In this document: positions 1-8,289 of the stretch, piece by piece
How the letters are laid out: every line of letters starts with the position of its first letter
Position numbering within the stretch: position 1 is the first letter of the stretch
DNA from: Clostridiales bacterium
GTDB taxonomy: Bacteria; Bacillota; Clostridia; Christensenellales; Pumilibacteraceae
Length of the DNA stretch: 64,000 nt
Direction of reading: 5' to 3'
Assembly: GCA_014799665.1 (NCBI GenBank)
Contig: JAAVHP010000012.1
Location: 62,001 to 126,000 of the forward strand
Position numbers and translations under genes: made by a program
Notes under the pieces: model-generated
Told to the model about the DNA's origin: nothing
Seen by the model: the letters and a program-made list of their open reading frames with translations, nothing else
Databases searched by the model: none

Positions 1-163
1 GCTTATTAAAAAGCTCGAAAAGACCTACCGCAAGCACGGCTTGAACCCCAAGGTCAAGATGTACAAGGACGCGCGGCACGAGCTGCTCAACGAAATAAAC
101 AAGGGCGAAGTGTACGAAGATTTCGTAGGCTTCCTCGACGAGTGCGAAGACAGTAATAATTAG
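1..163 (+). CDS. alpha/beta hydrolase, C-terminal end only (partial)
   Basis: Only the last 53 codons are in the window, read in the frame beginning at base 2 and ending at TAG 161-163. The segment contains DARHELLNE, which resembles the catalytic-histidine loop of monoacylglycerol lipase/lysophospholipase-type (serine aminopeptidase S33) alpha/beta hydrolases, where a His is followed by an acidic-Leu-Asn stretch. The protein would then be a soluble serine esterase or lipase. The nucleophile and the rest of the fold lie outside the window, so the substrate cannot be inferred. The next gene begins 36 bases downstream on the same strand and may be co-transcribed. Confidence 0.6.
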   Translation, partial: LIKKLEKTYRKHGLNPKVKMYKDARHELLNEINKGEVYEDFVGFLDECEDSNN

Positions 164-198
164 GAATTAGAAATCAGTAATTAGGGATTAATTTGGTT

Positions 199-660
199 AT
201 GTTTAATATTGTTTTAGTCGAGCCGGAGATTCCGCAGAATACCGGTAATATTTCGCGCACCTGTGCGTGCACGAAAACCGCGCTGCACATAGTAAAACCG
301 ATGGGTTTCGAGATAACCGACGCCAAATTAAAGCGTGCGGGGCTCGATTATTGGGACAAGCTCGATCTTACTTATTACGAAAATCTTAACGAGTTTTTCG
401 AGAAAAACAAAGGCGGGCGGTTCTTCTATTTATCCAAAAAAGCGAGCAAGCGCTATACCGACGTTAAGTTCGAGGACGGCGATTTTTTGGTGTTCGGCAA
501 GGAAACCAAGGGCTTGCCCGAGCATATAGTTTTCGACAATCCCGATACCGCGTTGCGCATCCCGATGGCTCAGGATCTGCGCTCGCTCAACCTTTCAAAC
601 ACCGTCGCGCTCGTGCTGTACGAAGCGCTTAGGCAAAATGATTTTAAGGGATTAGTTTAA
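199..660 (+). CDS. trmL: tRNA (cytidine(34)-2'-O)-methyltransferase TrmL-like
   Basis: This is a 153-residue SPOUT-class methyltransferase, the usual length for TrmL/YibK. The family 2'-O-methylates the wobble base of certain leucine tRNAs using S-adenosylmethionine. The family N-terminus (NIVLVEPEIPQNTGNI) and the SAM-binding knot are visible: the GKETKGLP loop near residue 100, then IPM..DLRSLNLSNTVAL near the C-terminus. ATG 199 is preferred over an in-frame TTG at 193, because AGGGATT lies about 9 bases upstream of the ATG and the family starts at this methionine. It is an ordinary housekeeping gene, and the conserved knot motifs make the call secure. Confidence 0.92.
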   Translation: MFNIVLVEPEIPQNTGNISRTCACTKTALHIVKPMGFEITDAKLKRAGLDYWDKLDLTYYENLNEFFEKNKGGRFFYLSKKASKRYTDVKFEDGDFLVFGKETKGLPEHIVFDNPDTALRIPMAQDLRSLNLSNTVALVLYEALRQNDFKGLV

Positions 661-665
661 TAAAG

Positions 666-694
666 TTGCAAAATTTTTTTATTTATGTTACAAT
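666..694 (+). promoter_or_regulatory. sigma-A-type promoter upstream of the topoisomerase leader
   Basis: TTGCAA (666-671) and TACAAT (689-694) are separated by 17 bases. Transcription is predicted to start near 701, at the first base of the structured region, about 306 bases before the topoisomerase B start codon. Confidence 0.65.
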
Positions 695-699
695 GAAAT

Positions 700-990
700 G
701 TACCCCACCCGATGTCAACCTCGGTAGGACACTTTTGACGGTGCGCATTTTGGCTCTTTCCCGCCTTATCTCGCTCGAAGTAGCGCATGGGCTACGCCTT
801 CGCTCGATAAGTCGACAAATAGCTCTAAATGCGCTATCGCAAAAGCGAGCATTTTTAGGAGGCAAATCGTAGGCTTAGACAAGGAAACGCCCGCAGTATA
901 AGCCTTGTGTCGGCTATACAAGGGCGGTGACGCAGTATAAGTCACGATTTGCCCCTAAAAATGTGTTCAATCGGGGTTGGCATCGGGTTA
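700..990 (+). ncRNA. candidate structured leader RNA or MITE-like element
   Basis: This intergenic stretch is unusually self-complementary. The outer arms 707-732 and 963-988 pair over about 26 positions with a few G-U pairs or mismatches (acccgatg.caacc against ggttg.catcgggt). A second pair joins 851-870 to 944-962. Inside are CGCCC/GGGCG and CCTTGT/ACAAGG helices and a small GTGAC/GTCAC hairpin. The ten-base motif GCAGTATAAG occurs twice (893-902 and 932-941), both times in a predicted unpaired position. A further hairpin spans roughly 770-818. A promoter ends at 694 and no intrinsic terminator is seen before the next gene, so it is probably a leader. I do not recognise an RNA family. A mobile MITE with inverted ends is the alternative. 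Confidence 0.55.
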
Positions 991-1006
991 TCACGGAGGA
1001 TTATAA

Positions 1007-2962
1007 ATGTCTGATTACAGCGCAGGGAATATACGAGTGCTCGAAGGGCTGGACGCCGTTCGGTTGCGCCCGGGTATGTATATAGGAACGACAGGCATAA
1101 AAGGCTTGCATCATATATTGTGGGAGATCGTGGACAACTCTATCGACGAGGTGTCCAACGGCTTTGCTACTGGTATTACCGTTACCGTTCACGCCGACGG
1201 CAGTGCGTCGGTCGAGGACGACGGCAGAGGTATTCCCGTCGATATTCACCCGAAGCTCGGCGTGTCCGGCGTTGAGGTCGTTTTCACGCAGCTTCACGCA
1301 GGCGGCAAGTTCGATACGAGTAACTACGCGCACTCGGGCGGTCTGCACGGCGTAGGCGCGTCGGTCACCAACGCGCTTTCGGAATGGACGAAGGTCGAGG
1401 TTTACAAGAACGGAACGACCTACCGCATGGAGTTCGAGAGCCGCGAGGTAAACGGCGAGGTCAAGGGCGGTATACCTAAGTACAGCCTTATCGACACGGG
1501 CGAAAAGACGGACAAGCACGGCTCGTTCGTGCGGTTCATGCCAGATAAACGCATTTTCGAAACTGTCATATTCCAGTTCGACACGATAGCGCGTCGGCTC
1601 AAAGAGCTTGCTTTCCTTAATAAAGGCGTAAACATTAAGCTTATCGACGAGCGCGTAAAAGTGGGCGACGGTTACCGCTCGCTCGAATACAAGTACGACG
1701 GCGGTATCGTCGACTTCGTCAAGTATATCAACGAAGCGCGTAACACTTTGTACGACGAACCCGTAATGATAGCGGGCGAGAAAGACGGCATAAGCATGAC
1801 ACTTGCGTTCCAGCACACCGACGCGTATACCGAAAACCTTTTCTCGTACGTCAATAATATCCCGACCACCGAGGGCGGCACGCACGAAACGGGCTTCAAG
1901 GCGGCGTATACTAAGGTCATGAACGACTTCGCTCGCCGCGTGGGTATGCTCAAAGACAAGGACGCCAACCTTTTGGGCGACGACTACCGCGAGGGTCTTA
2001 CCGCCGTTCTGTCGGTGCAAATGACGAACGTACAGTTCGAGGGTCAGACCAAGACCAAGCTCGGCAATCCCCAGGCGCGTATTGCTATCGAGGGCATGGT
2101 GTCGCAGATCCTTGCCGATTACTTCATGGATCCAAAGAACGCGGCGGTCGGCGAAGCGATACTCAAAAAAGGGTTGCTCGCCGCAAAGGTCAGAGAAGCC
2201 GCGCGCAAGGAAAAAGAGATCACTCGCGCCAAGAACGCTATCGATAACTTCAACCTCGTCGGCAAGCTCACGCCCTGCACGGGCAGAAAGCCGGAGAACA
2301 ACGAGCTGTTCATCGTCGAGGGCGACAGCGCGGGCGGAACGTGTAAGCAGGCGCGCGCCAGGTCGTATCAGGCGATACTGCCGCTTAGGGGCAAGCCGCT
2401 CAACGCCGAAAAGAAGCGTATCGACCAGGTGCTTGCAAACGAGGAGATTAGAACGCTTATCTCGGCGCTCGGTTCGGGCATCGGCGAGGACTTTAACGTA
2501 GACAATCTCAACTACCACAAGGTAATAATCTTGTCCGACGCGGACGTCGACGGCTATCATATCCGCGCGATACTCTTGACCTTCTTCTTCCGCTATATGA
2601 AGGACCTTATCAACGAGGGGCACGTGTATATCGGGCTTCCGCCGCTTTATAAGATCGAAAAGGGCAATCAGGTCGAGTACGCTTACGACGACGCGGCGCT
2701 TGCCGACGCCAAGGCGCGGTTCGGCAAGGGCGCGCAGGTCCAGCGGTATAAAGGCTTGGGCGAGATGAACGCCGATCAGCTCTGGGAAACGACAATGGAT
2801 CCCAAAAACCGCGCGCTCATGCAGGTCACTATCGAGGACGCCGCAGAAGCCGAAAAGCTCGTATCCGTTCTCATGGGCGACGCAGTCGAGCTTCGCCGCG
2901 AGTATATAATCGAGCACGCCGACTTTAACAAAGTAGACTCGTTCAACCCGAATAACAAATAA
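1007..2962 (+). CDS. type IIA DNA topoisomerase subunit B (GyrB/ParE-like)
   Basis: The 651-residue protein is the ATPase/TOPRIM subunit of a type IIA topoisomerase. Its GHKL ATPase motifs are near the N-terminus ([23 protein letters not shown], and the [13 protein letters not shown] loop). The TOPRIM domain follows with EGDSAGG near residue 438 and DADVDG near 511, then the C-terminal [18 protein letters not shown] segment. The length fits GyrB/ParE of Bacillota. The start is ATG 1007 with ACGGAGG 6 bases upstream. Subunit A begins 38 bases after the stop. The sequence alone does not show whether this is gyrase or topoisomerase IV, or whether a second pair exists elsewhere. The long structured leader upstream is unusual. 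Confidence 0.9.
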   Translation: MSDYSAGNIRVLEGLDAVRLRPGMYIGTTGIKGLHHILWEIVDNSIDEVSNGFATGITVTVHADGSASVEDDGRGIPVDIHPKLGVSGVEVVFTQLHAGGKFDTSNYAHSGGLHGVGASVTNALSEWTKVEVYKNGTTYRMEFESREVNGEVKGGIPKYSLIDTGEKTDKHGSFVRFMPDKRIFETVIFQFDTIARRLKELAFLNKGVNIKLIDERVKVGDGYRSLEYKYDGGIVDFVKYINEARNTLYDEPVMIAGEKDGISMTLAFQHTDAYTENLFSYVNNIPTTEGGTHETGFKAAYTKVMNDFARRVGMLKDKDANLLGDDYREGLTAVLSVQMTNVQFEGQTKTKLGNPQARIAIEGMVSQILADYFMDPKNAAVGEAILKKGLLAAKVREAARKEKEITRAKNAIDNFNLVGKLTPCTGRKPENNELFIVEGDSAGGTCKQARARSYQAILPLRGKPLNAEKKRIDQVLANEEIRTLISALGSGIGEDFNVDNLNYHKVIILSDADVDGYHIRAILLTFFFRYMKDLINEGHVYIGLPPLYKIEKGNQVEYAYDDAALADAKARFGKGAQVQRYKGLGEMNADQLWETTMDPKNRALMQVTIEDAAEAEKLVSVLMGDAVELRREYIIEHADFNKVDSFNPNNK

Positions 2963-3000
2963 ATTACGAATTAAGCATTACGCATTGTTTAAGGTGTTCT

Positions 3001-5454
3001 ATGGCAGACAATAACGAACAAGAGAATAAAGTACAGCGGATAATTACGCAAACCATGGAAGAAGTTATGCGCGACTCCATGGTCCCGTATTCGGAAGCGG
3101 TCATACTCGACCGTGCGCTTCCGCGCGTGGAGGACGGACTCAAACCCGTTCAGCGCCGCATACTGTATACAATGAATCAGCTCGGCATTACGCCCGACAA
3201 GCCTTACCGCAAGAGCGCGCGTATTGTCGGCGATTGCTTGGGTAAGCTTCACCCTCACGGCGACAGCTCCATTTACCAAGCGATGGTACGTATGGCTCAG
3301 CCCTTTAACATGGGCGCAACGCTCGTCGACGGTCACGGTAACTTCGGCTCGGTCGACGGCGACGGGGCGGCGGCTATGCGTTACACCGAGGCAAGGCTCA
3401 CGCCGCTAGCTCTAGAACTTCTCCGCGATATAGATAAGAACACCGTCAAGTGGTCGTGGAACTTCGACGATACCATGCTCGAACCCGACATTCTTCCCGG
3501 GCGCTTTCCCAACCTCTTGGTCAACGGCGCGACGGGTATAGCGGTCGGTCTTGCAACCAACATCCCGCCGCACAACCTCATGGAATCAATCGACGGCGTT
3601 ATCGCGTATATCGATAATCCGCGCATATCGCTCAAAGATATGATGAAGATAATCAAAGGCCCCGACTTCCCGACGGGCGGCGTGATAATTCCCACCGAGC
3701 TCGCTCACGCTTACGAAACCGGTAAGGGCAAGATCGCCGTTCGCGCCAAGCTCCATATCGAGAACGACAACGACAAAAAGATAATCGTTATCGACGAGCT
3801 TCCGTTCGGCGTGAACAAGGCGCAGCTGCTCGAAACCATTATCAAAGTGCGCGAGGATAAGAAGGGCGTGCTTTCCGGCATAACCGACGTAGTGGACGAG
3901 TCCGACCGCGTAGGGATGCGCGCCGTCATCAAGACCAAGCGCGACACCAATCCCAAAGAAATAATCAACGCGCTTTTCAAGTACACCAATCTTTCGACCA
4001 ACTTCTCGTTCAACATGGTCGCAATCGCCGACGGCAAGCCCCAGCTCATGGGACTTCTCGACATTATCGCATACTACGTGGCGTACCAGCGCGAGGTCGT
4101 TTTGCGCCGCACCAAGTACGAGCACGAAGCGGCGAAAAAGCGCGAGCATATCTTGGAAGGTCTCGTTATCGCGGTAAGGAATATCGACGAGGTCATCAAG
4201 ATCATCAAGTCGAGCGCGAACACGACCGCCGCCAAGGAAGCATTACGTAAGCGGTTCGGGCTGTCCGAAATCCAGGCGCAAGCCGTTTTGGATATGCGCC
4301 TTGCACGGCTTACTCACCTCGAAATATTCAAGCTCGAAAAAGAGCTTGCGGACGTCAGAGCCGAAATAGCGCGGCTTGAAGCGATCATCGCGAGCAAGAA
4401 GCTCCAAATGGAGCTCGTAAAGACCGAGCTTCTCGGCATAAGAAAGCAATACAAAGAGAACAGAAAATCGACCATCGTCGACAGCGTGGAAAAGTACGTT
4501 ATCCCGAGCGACGACGAGAAGCCGACCTTCGAATACGTAATAGCGGCGAACGCGAACAAGCAGATCAAAAAGATGCTGTTAAAGAACTTCACCATGTCGA
4601 CGAAGGACTTTGCGGACGCGTCCACGCTTAACGAGGTTTGCAACTGCTTGGTGCGCGCCAAGAGCACGGACAGGGTATTGTGCTTTACCAACCTCGGCAA
4701 CTGCTTCAAGATAGACGTCGAGGCGATACCCGACGGCAAGTGGCGCGAAAAGGGCGTTACGCTCAAAAAGATAGTGCCCGACGCGGTAGAGGGCGAGTAC
4801 CCGTTGTATATGCGGCTCGCCGAAGAAAAACTGCCCAAGGGCAACCTGCTGTTTTACAGCAAGATGGGTCTTATCAAGAAATCGCCTTGGAGCGAGTACG
4901 GCGTGGTCAAATCGTCGTTCGCGGCGACCAAACTCCGCGACGGCGACACGCTTATAGCGATAGAGGACGAGATTCCCGGCTCGTCGCTCATGATAGTGAC
5001 CAAGCAAGGTATGTGCCTCAACGCAGATATGTCCGACGTTCCGTCGCAGAACAGGATAGCAACGGGCGTTAAGGGCATGGCGCTTGCCGACGGCGACGAG
5101 TGCGTGCTCATCCGTCAGGTCAACGGCGACGGCGAGATCGCGTTAGTCACCGACAGGGGCTTCGCCAAGCGCATACTCGTCAGCCAGATTGACGTTATGG
5201 GCAGGTACAGAAAGGGTATCAAGATAATCGACTTCTGCAAGGGCAAGACTGACAACGGCAGCTCGATAGCGTACGCTTCGATAGTGACCATGCCGTTTAA
5301 GGTGGTGTTCAACGTAGACGACGAATACCTTACCGCGTACTCGACCGAGAACTTCGCGATAGAAAACCGCACTCATAACGGCAAGGCGCTTCTTAAAGGC
5401 AAGCATACTATTGTAGCCGGCTATGCGTACAACGATAAGCTCGTAAACGGATAA
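3001..5454 (+). CDS. type IIA DNA topoisomerase subunit A (GyrA/ParC-like)
   Basis: This 817-residue breakage-reunion subunit has the catalytic Tyr128 in AMRYTE and a complete N-terminal winged-helix/tower region. A coiled segment near residues 440-490 is followed by a C-terminal beta-pinwheel domain. In the quinolone-determining region, Ser89 (E. coli GyrA Ser83) is present, but the Asp87/ParC Glu84 position is Gln93 (codon CAA 3277-3279). The family GyrA box QRRGGKG is not seen intact; the nearest stretch is [12 protein letters not shown]. The start is ATG 3001 with a modest AAGGTG site, and the gene is clearly co-transcribed with subunit B. The degenerate box leaves gyrase versus topoisomerase IV open. 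Confidence 0.9.
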   Translation: MADNNEQENKVQRIITQTMEEVMRDSMVPYSEAVILDRALPRVEDGLKPVQRRILYTMNQLGITPDKPYRKSARIVGDCLGKLHPHGDSSIYQAMVRMAQPFNMGATLVDGHGNFGSVDGDGAAAMRYTEARLTPLALELLRDIDKNTVKWSWNFDDTMLEPDILPGRFPNLLVNGATGIAVGLATNIPPHNLMESIDGVIAYIDNPRISLKDMMKIIKGPDFPTGGVIIPTELAHAYETGKGKIAVRAKLHIENDNDKKIIVIDELPFGVNKAQLLETIIKVREDKKGVLSGITDVVDESDRVGMRAVIKTKRDTNPKEIINALFKYTNLSTNFSFNMVAIADGKPQLMGLLDIIAYYVAYQREVVLRRTKYEHEAAKKREHILEGLVIAVRNIDEVIKIIKSSANTTAAKEALRKRFGLSEIQAQAVLDMRLARLTHLEIFKLEKELADVRAEIARLEAIIASKKLQMELVKTELLGIRKQYKENRKSTIVDSVEKYVIPSDDEKPTFEYVIAANANKQIKKMLLKNFTMSTKDFADASTLNEVCNCLVRAKSTDRVLCFTNLGNCFKIDVEAIPDGKWREKGVTLKKIVPDAVEGEYPLYMRLAEEKLPKGNLLFYSKMGLIKKSPWSEYGVVKSSFAATKLRDGDTLIAIEDEIPGSSLMIVTKQGMCLNADMSDVPSQNRIATGVKGMALADGDECVLIRQVNGDGEIALVTDRGFAKRILVSQIDVMGRYRKGIKIIDFCKGKTDNGSSIAYASIVTMPFKVVFNVDDEYLTAYSTENFAIENRTHNGKALLKGKHTIVAGYAYNDKLVNG

Positions 5455-5474
5455 TAAAAAAGGAGGGGCATATT

Positions 5475-5891
5475 GTGAAAAAATTTACAAAAGTAATTAT
5501 TGCAGTGATGACAGCGGTATTGTGTTTTTCATTATCTGCTTGCGGAAATAAGTATTCGAGCAATTATAGCTCTAAGAAGATGATAGAGAAAAGCAACTCA
5601 ACCGAAAGCTCGGTTTCTTTTGACGGTTTTAGCGGAACGTACGTAATGAAATTGAAAAGCAACGGCGAGGACGAGGTGTATATAACCTATACGGCGACGC
5701 TTGCGGAAGGCAAAATAAACGTTTACTATGACTATAACGACGAAAAGTTAGATCTGTTTGAAATCGAAACCAACGGTTCCGTTAACAGTAAAACCGAAGC
5801 CTTTACAGGCAATAAAACGATTTACGTAATAATCGAATCAGACGGTAAATGCGGCGAGGGCAGTTTCTTGTTTACTTTGGAAAAAGCATAG
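5475..5891 (+). CDS. small lipoprotein of unknown function
   Basis: This 138-residue protein starts with GTG 5475 behind a strong AAGGAGGGG site. It has a charged n-region, a hydrophobic stretch and a LSAC lipobox around residues 20-23, so it should be lipid-anchored on the outer face of the membrane after signal peptidase II cleavage. A Ser/Asn/Lys-rich linker follows, then a beta-rich domain with alternating aromatic and charged residues. I do not recognise the domain. It lies 20 bases after the topoisomerase A gene and ahead of a strong terminator, so it is probably the last gene of that transcript, although the functions look unrelated. Confidence 0.75.
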   Translation: MKKFTKVIIAVMTAVLCFSLSACGNKYSSNYSSKKMIEKSNSTESSVSFDGFSGTYVMKLKSNGEDEVYITYTATLAEGKINVYYDYNDEKLDLFEIETNGSVNSKTEAFTGNKTIYVIIESDGKCGEGSFLFTLEKA

Positions 5892-5922
5892 AAATAAGTT
5901 TCGATTTATCTTAATGCGTAGT

Positions 5923-5957
5923 AAAAAGCTCTCGAATAAATTGTTCGAGAGCTTTTT
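5923..5957. terminator. bidirectional intrinsic terminator
   Basis: AAAAAGCTCTCGAA, a 7-base loop and the exact complement form a 14-bp hairpin with A and U tracts on either side. It separates the lipoprotein gene from the convergent hxlR-type gene and can serve both strands. Confidence 0.9.
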
Positions 5958-5964
5958 AATTATA

Positions 5965-6291
5965 TTACAAGCTGTTTTTATATTCGGTGCCCCAATCGAC
6001 CATAGCGTCGAGAATGGGCTTTAACGATTTACCGAGCTCTGACAGCGAATACACCACGCGCGGCGGCACTTCCGCAAAGACCTCTCTTTCGACTATGCCG
6101 TCTTCTTCGAGCGCGCGCAAATTATCGGTCAAAACCTTTTTACTTATGGCGGGGATTGTCTTTATAAAGTCGGTAAACCGTTGACTGTTATTGTAAATCA
6201 GATTGCGCAAAATCAGCAGCTTCCATTTGTTACCTATAAGCTGTACGGTCGTGGCGACGGGGCACTCGGGCAACTCTTCTCTTGTCAACAT
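5965..6291 (-). CDS. HxlR-family winged-helix transcriptional regulator
   Basis: This 108-residue regulator has the full HxlR pattern: an early Cys10 (PECPV), IGNKWKLLILRNL in the first helices, RF.DF...IP.IS.K.L...LR.LE.DGIV for the recognition helix and wing, and YSLSELGKSLKPIL..M..WG at the dimerisation helix. Members such as HypR, YodB and QsrR sense electrophiles or redox stress through the N-terminal cysteine, so a redox-sensing role is possible here. It is divergent from the peptide/radical SAM cluster and therefore the natural candidate regulator of that cluster. Its own promoter is TTGACT-17-TATACT with a short leader containing AAGGACGG. Confidence 0.9.
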   Translation of the reverse strand: MLTREELPECPVATTVQLIGNKWKLLILRNLIYNNSQRFTDFIKTIPAISKKVLTDNLRALEEDGIVEREVFAEVPPRVVYSLSELGKSLKPILDAMVDWGTEYKNSL

Positions 6292-6315
6292 TGTAAATAC
6301 CGTCCTTTTTCTTTA

Positions 6316-6344
6316 AGTATATCAAACGCCGTGGCAAAAGTCAA
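6316..6344 (-). promoter_or_regulatory. promoter of the HxlR-type gene
   Basis: On the minus strand TTGACT (plus bases 6339-6344) and TATACT (6316-6321) are 17 bases apart. The start codon lies about 25 bases downstream of the -10. Confidence 0.65.
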
Positions 6345-6360
6345 TAGTTCAAAAAAGAAA

Positions 6361-6401
6361 CTTAGTAACCTATTTATTACAAGATAATAGATAAGTAACC
6401 T
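6361..6401. promoter_or_regulatory. direct repeats between hxlR and the peptide cluster, probable operator
   Basis: AGTAACCT occurs at 6364-6371 and again at 6394-6401, exactly 30 bases (about three helical turns) apart. The second copy ends just before the expected -35 position of the rightward promoter, which has a good -10 (TATAAT 6427-6432) but no recognisable -35. That layout would fit control by the divergent HxlR protein. The assignment is inferred from position only. Confidence 0.4.
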
Positions 6402-6426
6402 TAGTGTACTCGATCACTACTTTTAT

Positions 6427-6471
6427 TATAATATACTTATCAATCGAAAAGATTGATAATCTGTAAGGAGG
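6427..6471 (+). promoter_or_regulatory. -10 box, palindrome and strong ribosome site of the ACG-repeat peptide gene
   Basis: TATAAT (6427-6432) is followed by a perfect 9-bp inverted repeat TTATCAATC/GATTGATAA (6437-6459) around a GAAAA spacer. AAGGAGG (6465-6471) lies 9 bases before the ATG. The palindrome sits at about +1 to +20 of the transcript, so it may be an operator or a stabilising 5' hairpin. Confidence 0.55.
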
Positions 6472-6480
6472 TACACAGTT

Positions 6481-6612
6481 ATGACGGCAAATGAATTTGT
6501 CAGCTCGGCTTGCGGAACGCAAGATCCCGCCCCCGCTTGCGGTGCGAAAGACCCTGCGCCCGCTTGCGGAGCAAAAGACCCCGCGCCTGCTTGCGGAACT
6601 TCGGATAAATAG
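6481..6612 (+). CDS. ACG-repeat RiPP precursor peptide
   Basis: This 43-codon gene is below the usual calling length. It has a perfect ribosome site and a repetitive product: a short leader (MTANEFVSS) followed by four ACG motifs with Cys at residues 11, 20, 29 and 38, exactly nine apart, joined by DPAP linkers (ACGAKDPAP repeated). It ends GTSDK. A radical SAM/SPASM enzyme follows immediately. From memory, this matches the radical SAM/SPASM protein family named for an ACGX system, whose members occur beside peptides with ACGX repeats. The peptide is therefore probably the substrate of the downstream enzyme, modified at or next to the cysteines. The mature product and its function are unknown. 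Confidence 0.8.
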   Translation: MTANEFVSSACGTQDPAPACGAKDPAPACGAKDPAPACGTSDK

Positions 6613-6621
6613 ATCCGAGAG

Positions 6622-6660
6622 ATACGCTTCCCGCAAGCGATTGCGGGAGGCGTATTTTGT
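6622..6660 (+). terminator. hairpin between precursor and radical SAM gene (attenuator-like)
   Basis: A 15-bp stem with one G-U pair (arms 6622-6636 and 6641-6655, GCGA loop) is followed by TTTGT, a weak U-tract. It lies just after the peptide stop codon. It could terminate part of the transcripts or protect the short mRNA 3' end, so that the peptide is made in excess of its modifying enzyme. Confidence 0.6.
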
Positions 6661-6678
6661 AAATAATCGGGAGGGAAT

Positions 6679-7704
6679 ATGAAGCCTTACTTTGCGATAC
6701 AATGGCATATCACCGACGTTTGCGACCAACGCTGTAAGCACTGCTATATCTTTTCGGAAGGGTATCCGCGCCTTATAACGACGCCGCTTGACAAGCTCAA
6801 AAGAACGTATGCGCAGATCAAAGAGTTTTGCGTTTCGATAGAAAGAACGCCGTATATTTATTTGACGGGTGGCGACCCCATACTGCACCCTGACTTTTGG
6901 GAGCTTTTGGAGCTGTTCAAGGCGGATGGCACGCGCTTTTGCATTATGGGCAATCCGTTCCATTTGAGCGATGAGGTATGCGCGCGCATGAAGGATTGCG
7001 GCTGCGTTAAGTATCAGCTGTCATTGGACGGGCTTGAAAAAACGCACGATTCGTTCCGTAAACAAGGTTCGTTCCGCACTACGCTCGAAGCGATAAAAAC
7101 TATCAAGCGTTCGGGTATGTGGTGCGCCGTTATGAGCACGGTATCCAAGACGAATATGCGCGAGATCCCCGCGCTTATAGACCTTGCGGACGAGCATGGA
7201 GTCGACGTGTTCGCCGTGGGTAGGTATTGCCCGACGAGTACGCAAAAAGCCTACGATAAAGATATACATATTCCGCCGCTTGAATATAGAGAGTTTTTAC
7301 AAGCTTGTTGGGAGAAGTACGAACAGCATAAAAACTCAGAAACCACCTTTCAGTTAAAAGATCATTTGTGGAGCTTGTTCTTGTACGAAAAAGGCTTGCT
7401 CAAATTACACGAATGCGATATAATAACGGACGGTTGCAACTGCGCAAGAAATCACGTTACCATATTACCCAACGGCGATATTTACGCTTGCCGTCGTATG
7501 GAAAGCAAGGTCGGGAATATAAACGAAAACAATTTGTACGACGTTTGGATCGGTGAAAATATGAACGCATACCGTCAGTACGATAAATTCACAAAATGCA
7601 GTAAATGCGAACTCAAAGGCGTTTGCAGAGGTTGCCCGTCCGTTACGTACGGCTATACTCACAATATGTACGACGCCGACCCGCAATGTTGGAAAGAGGT
7701 ATGA
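6679..7704 (+). CDS. radical SAM/SPASM peptide-modifying enzyme (ACGX-system type)
   Basis: In this 341-residue protein the radical SAM cluster motif is at residues 15-22 (CDQRCKHC, CX3CX2C). It is followed by the GGDP segment for SAM binding, a TIM-barrel core, and a C-terminal SPASM region with Cys-rich auxiliary-cluster ligands (NC.ARN...LPNGDIYACRR, then CSKCELKGVCRGCPS and a final C near residue 338). SPASM maturases usually install thioether or C-C crosslinks in ribosomal peptides. The ACG-repeat peptide directly upstream is the likely substrate. ATG 6679 follows GGGAGGG. Its stop overlaps the first possible start of the nitroreductase gene, so the two are translationally linked. Confidence 0.88.
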   Translation: MKPYFAIQWHITDVCDQRCKHCYIFSEGYPRLITTPLDKLKRTYAQIKEFCVSIERTPYIYLTGGDPILHPDFWELLELFKADGTRFCIMGNPFHLSDEVCARMKDCGCVKYQLSLDGLEKTHDSFRKQGSFRTTLEAIKTIKRSGMWCAVMSTVSKTNMREIPALIDLADEHGVDVFAVGRYCPTSTQKAYDKDIHIPPLEYREFLQACWEKYEQHKNSETTFQLKDHLWSLFLYEKGLLKLHECDIITDGCNCARNHVTILPNGDIYACRRMESKVGNINENNLYDVWIGENMNAYRQYDKFTKCSKCELKGVCRGCPSVTYGYTHNMYDADPQCWKEV

Positions 7705-7706
7705 AT

Positions 7707-8285
7707 ATGGAGCTAATTGATATTATCAAGACCCGTCGTTCTATCCGTAAATATACGGACGAACAAATCCCCAAAGAACATTTGGATAAGATAATCGAAG
7801 CAGGCTTATGCGCGCCGAACGCGGGTGGAAGGCAAGGCACGGTTATTGTCGGCGTTCACAACAAGGAGCTTACCGAAACGGTAGGCAAGCTCAATCTTGC
7901 GCGCTTCGACAGAGGTCGGCTCGAAGGCTCGTACGTTTCGAAAGAACAGCCGAGCGTGATTGATGACCCCAATATAAAAAGTGGGTTTTACGGCGCGCCG
8001 TCGGTCGCTATCGTGTTCGCGCAAAAGAATTTTTTGTACAGTATTCCCGATGCGTTTTGCGCCGCGGAGAATATGGTATTGCAGGCGACCGAGCTCGGCA
8101 TTTCGTCTTGCATAATCGCGCGCGGCGAAGAAACCTTCGACAGCGATTACGGCAACAGCCTTTTGAAATATTGGGGCGTTCCCGAAAATTATATTGCGCG
8201 CTGTTTTGTTATATTGGGCTATATCGACGGCGAACAGCCGCACGCTAAGCCTATCGATCCAAACAGGCGAATAGTTATAGAGTAG
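7707..8285 (+). CDS. nitroreductase-family FMN oxidoreductase
   Basis: This 192-residue protein has the family N-terminus with RRSIRKYTDEQIP, the APNAGGRQ segment for FMN phosphate binding, and a C-terminal ILGYIDGE segment. The family uses FMN and NAD(P)H to reduce nitro groups, quinones or flavins, and some members act as dehydrogenases in peptide maturation. Here it sits directly behind the radical SAM gene and could be the second tailoring enzyme or a reductant supply. ATG 7707 is chosen because AGAGG lies 7 bases upstream; the ATG at 7701 would leave almost no spacing. The stop is 4 bases from the next gene. Confidence 0.88.
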   Translation: MELIDIIKTRRSIRKYTDEQIPKEHLDKIIEAGLCAPNAGGRQGTVIVGVHNKELTETVGKLNLARFDRGRLEGSYVSKEQPSVIDDPNIKSGFYGAPSVAIVFAQKNFLYSIPDAFCAAENMVLQATELGISSCIIARGEETFDSDYGNSLLKYWGVPENYIARCFVILGYIDGEQPHAKPIDPNRRIVIE

Positions 8286-8289
8286 ACTT

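Noticed and set aside
666..872. A 68-codon plus-strand frame upstream of the topoisomerase gene
   Set aside because: Its start lies on the -35 box and it runs through the self-complementary leader; no ribosome site and no domain-like composition.
1001..2917. A 638-codon frame antisense to the topoisomerase B gene, and similar long antisense frames under other genes (for example 18089-20224 and 20261-21592)
   Set aside because: High-GC third positions create long antisense frames in this genome; none shows a ribosome site or a recognisable domain.
6679..7704. Radical SAM gene as a heme or PQQ biosynthesis enzyme
   Set aside because: The Cys-rich SPASM end and adjacent ACG-repeat peptide fit peptide modification better; no cofactor genes are nearby.
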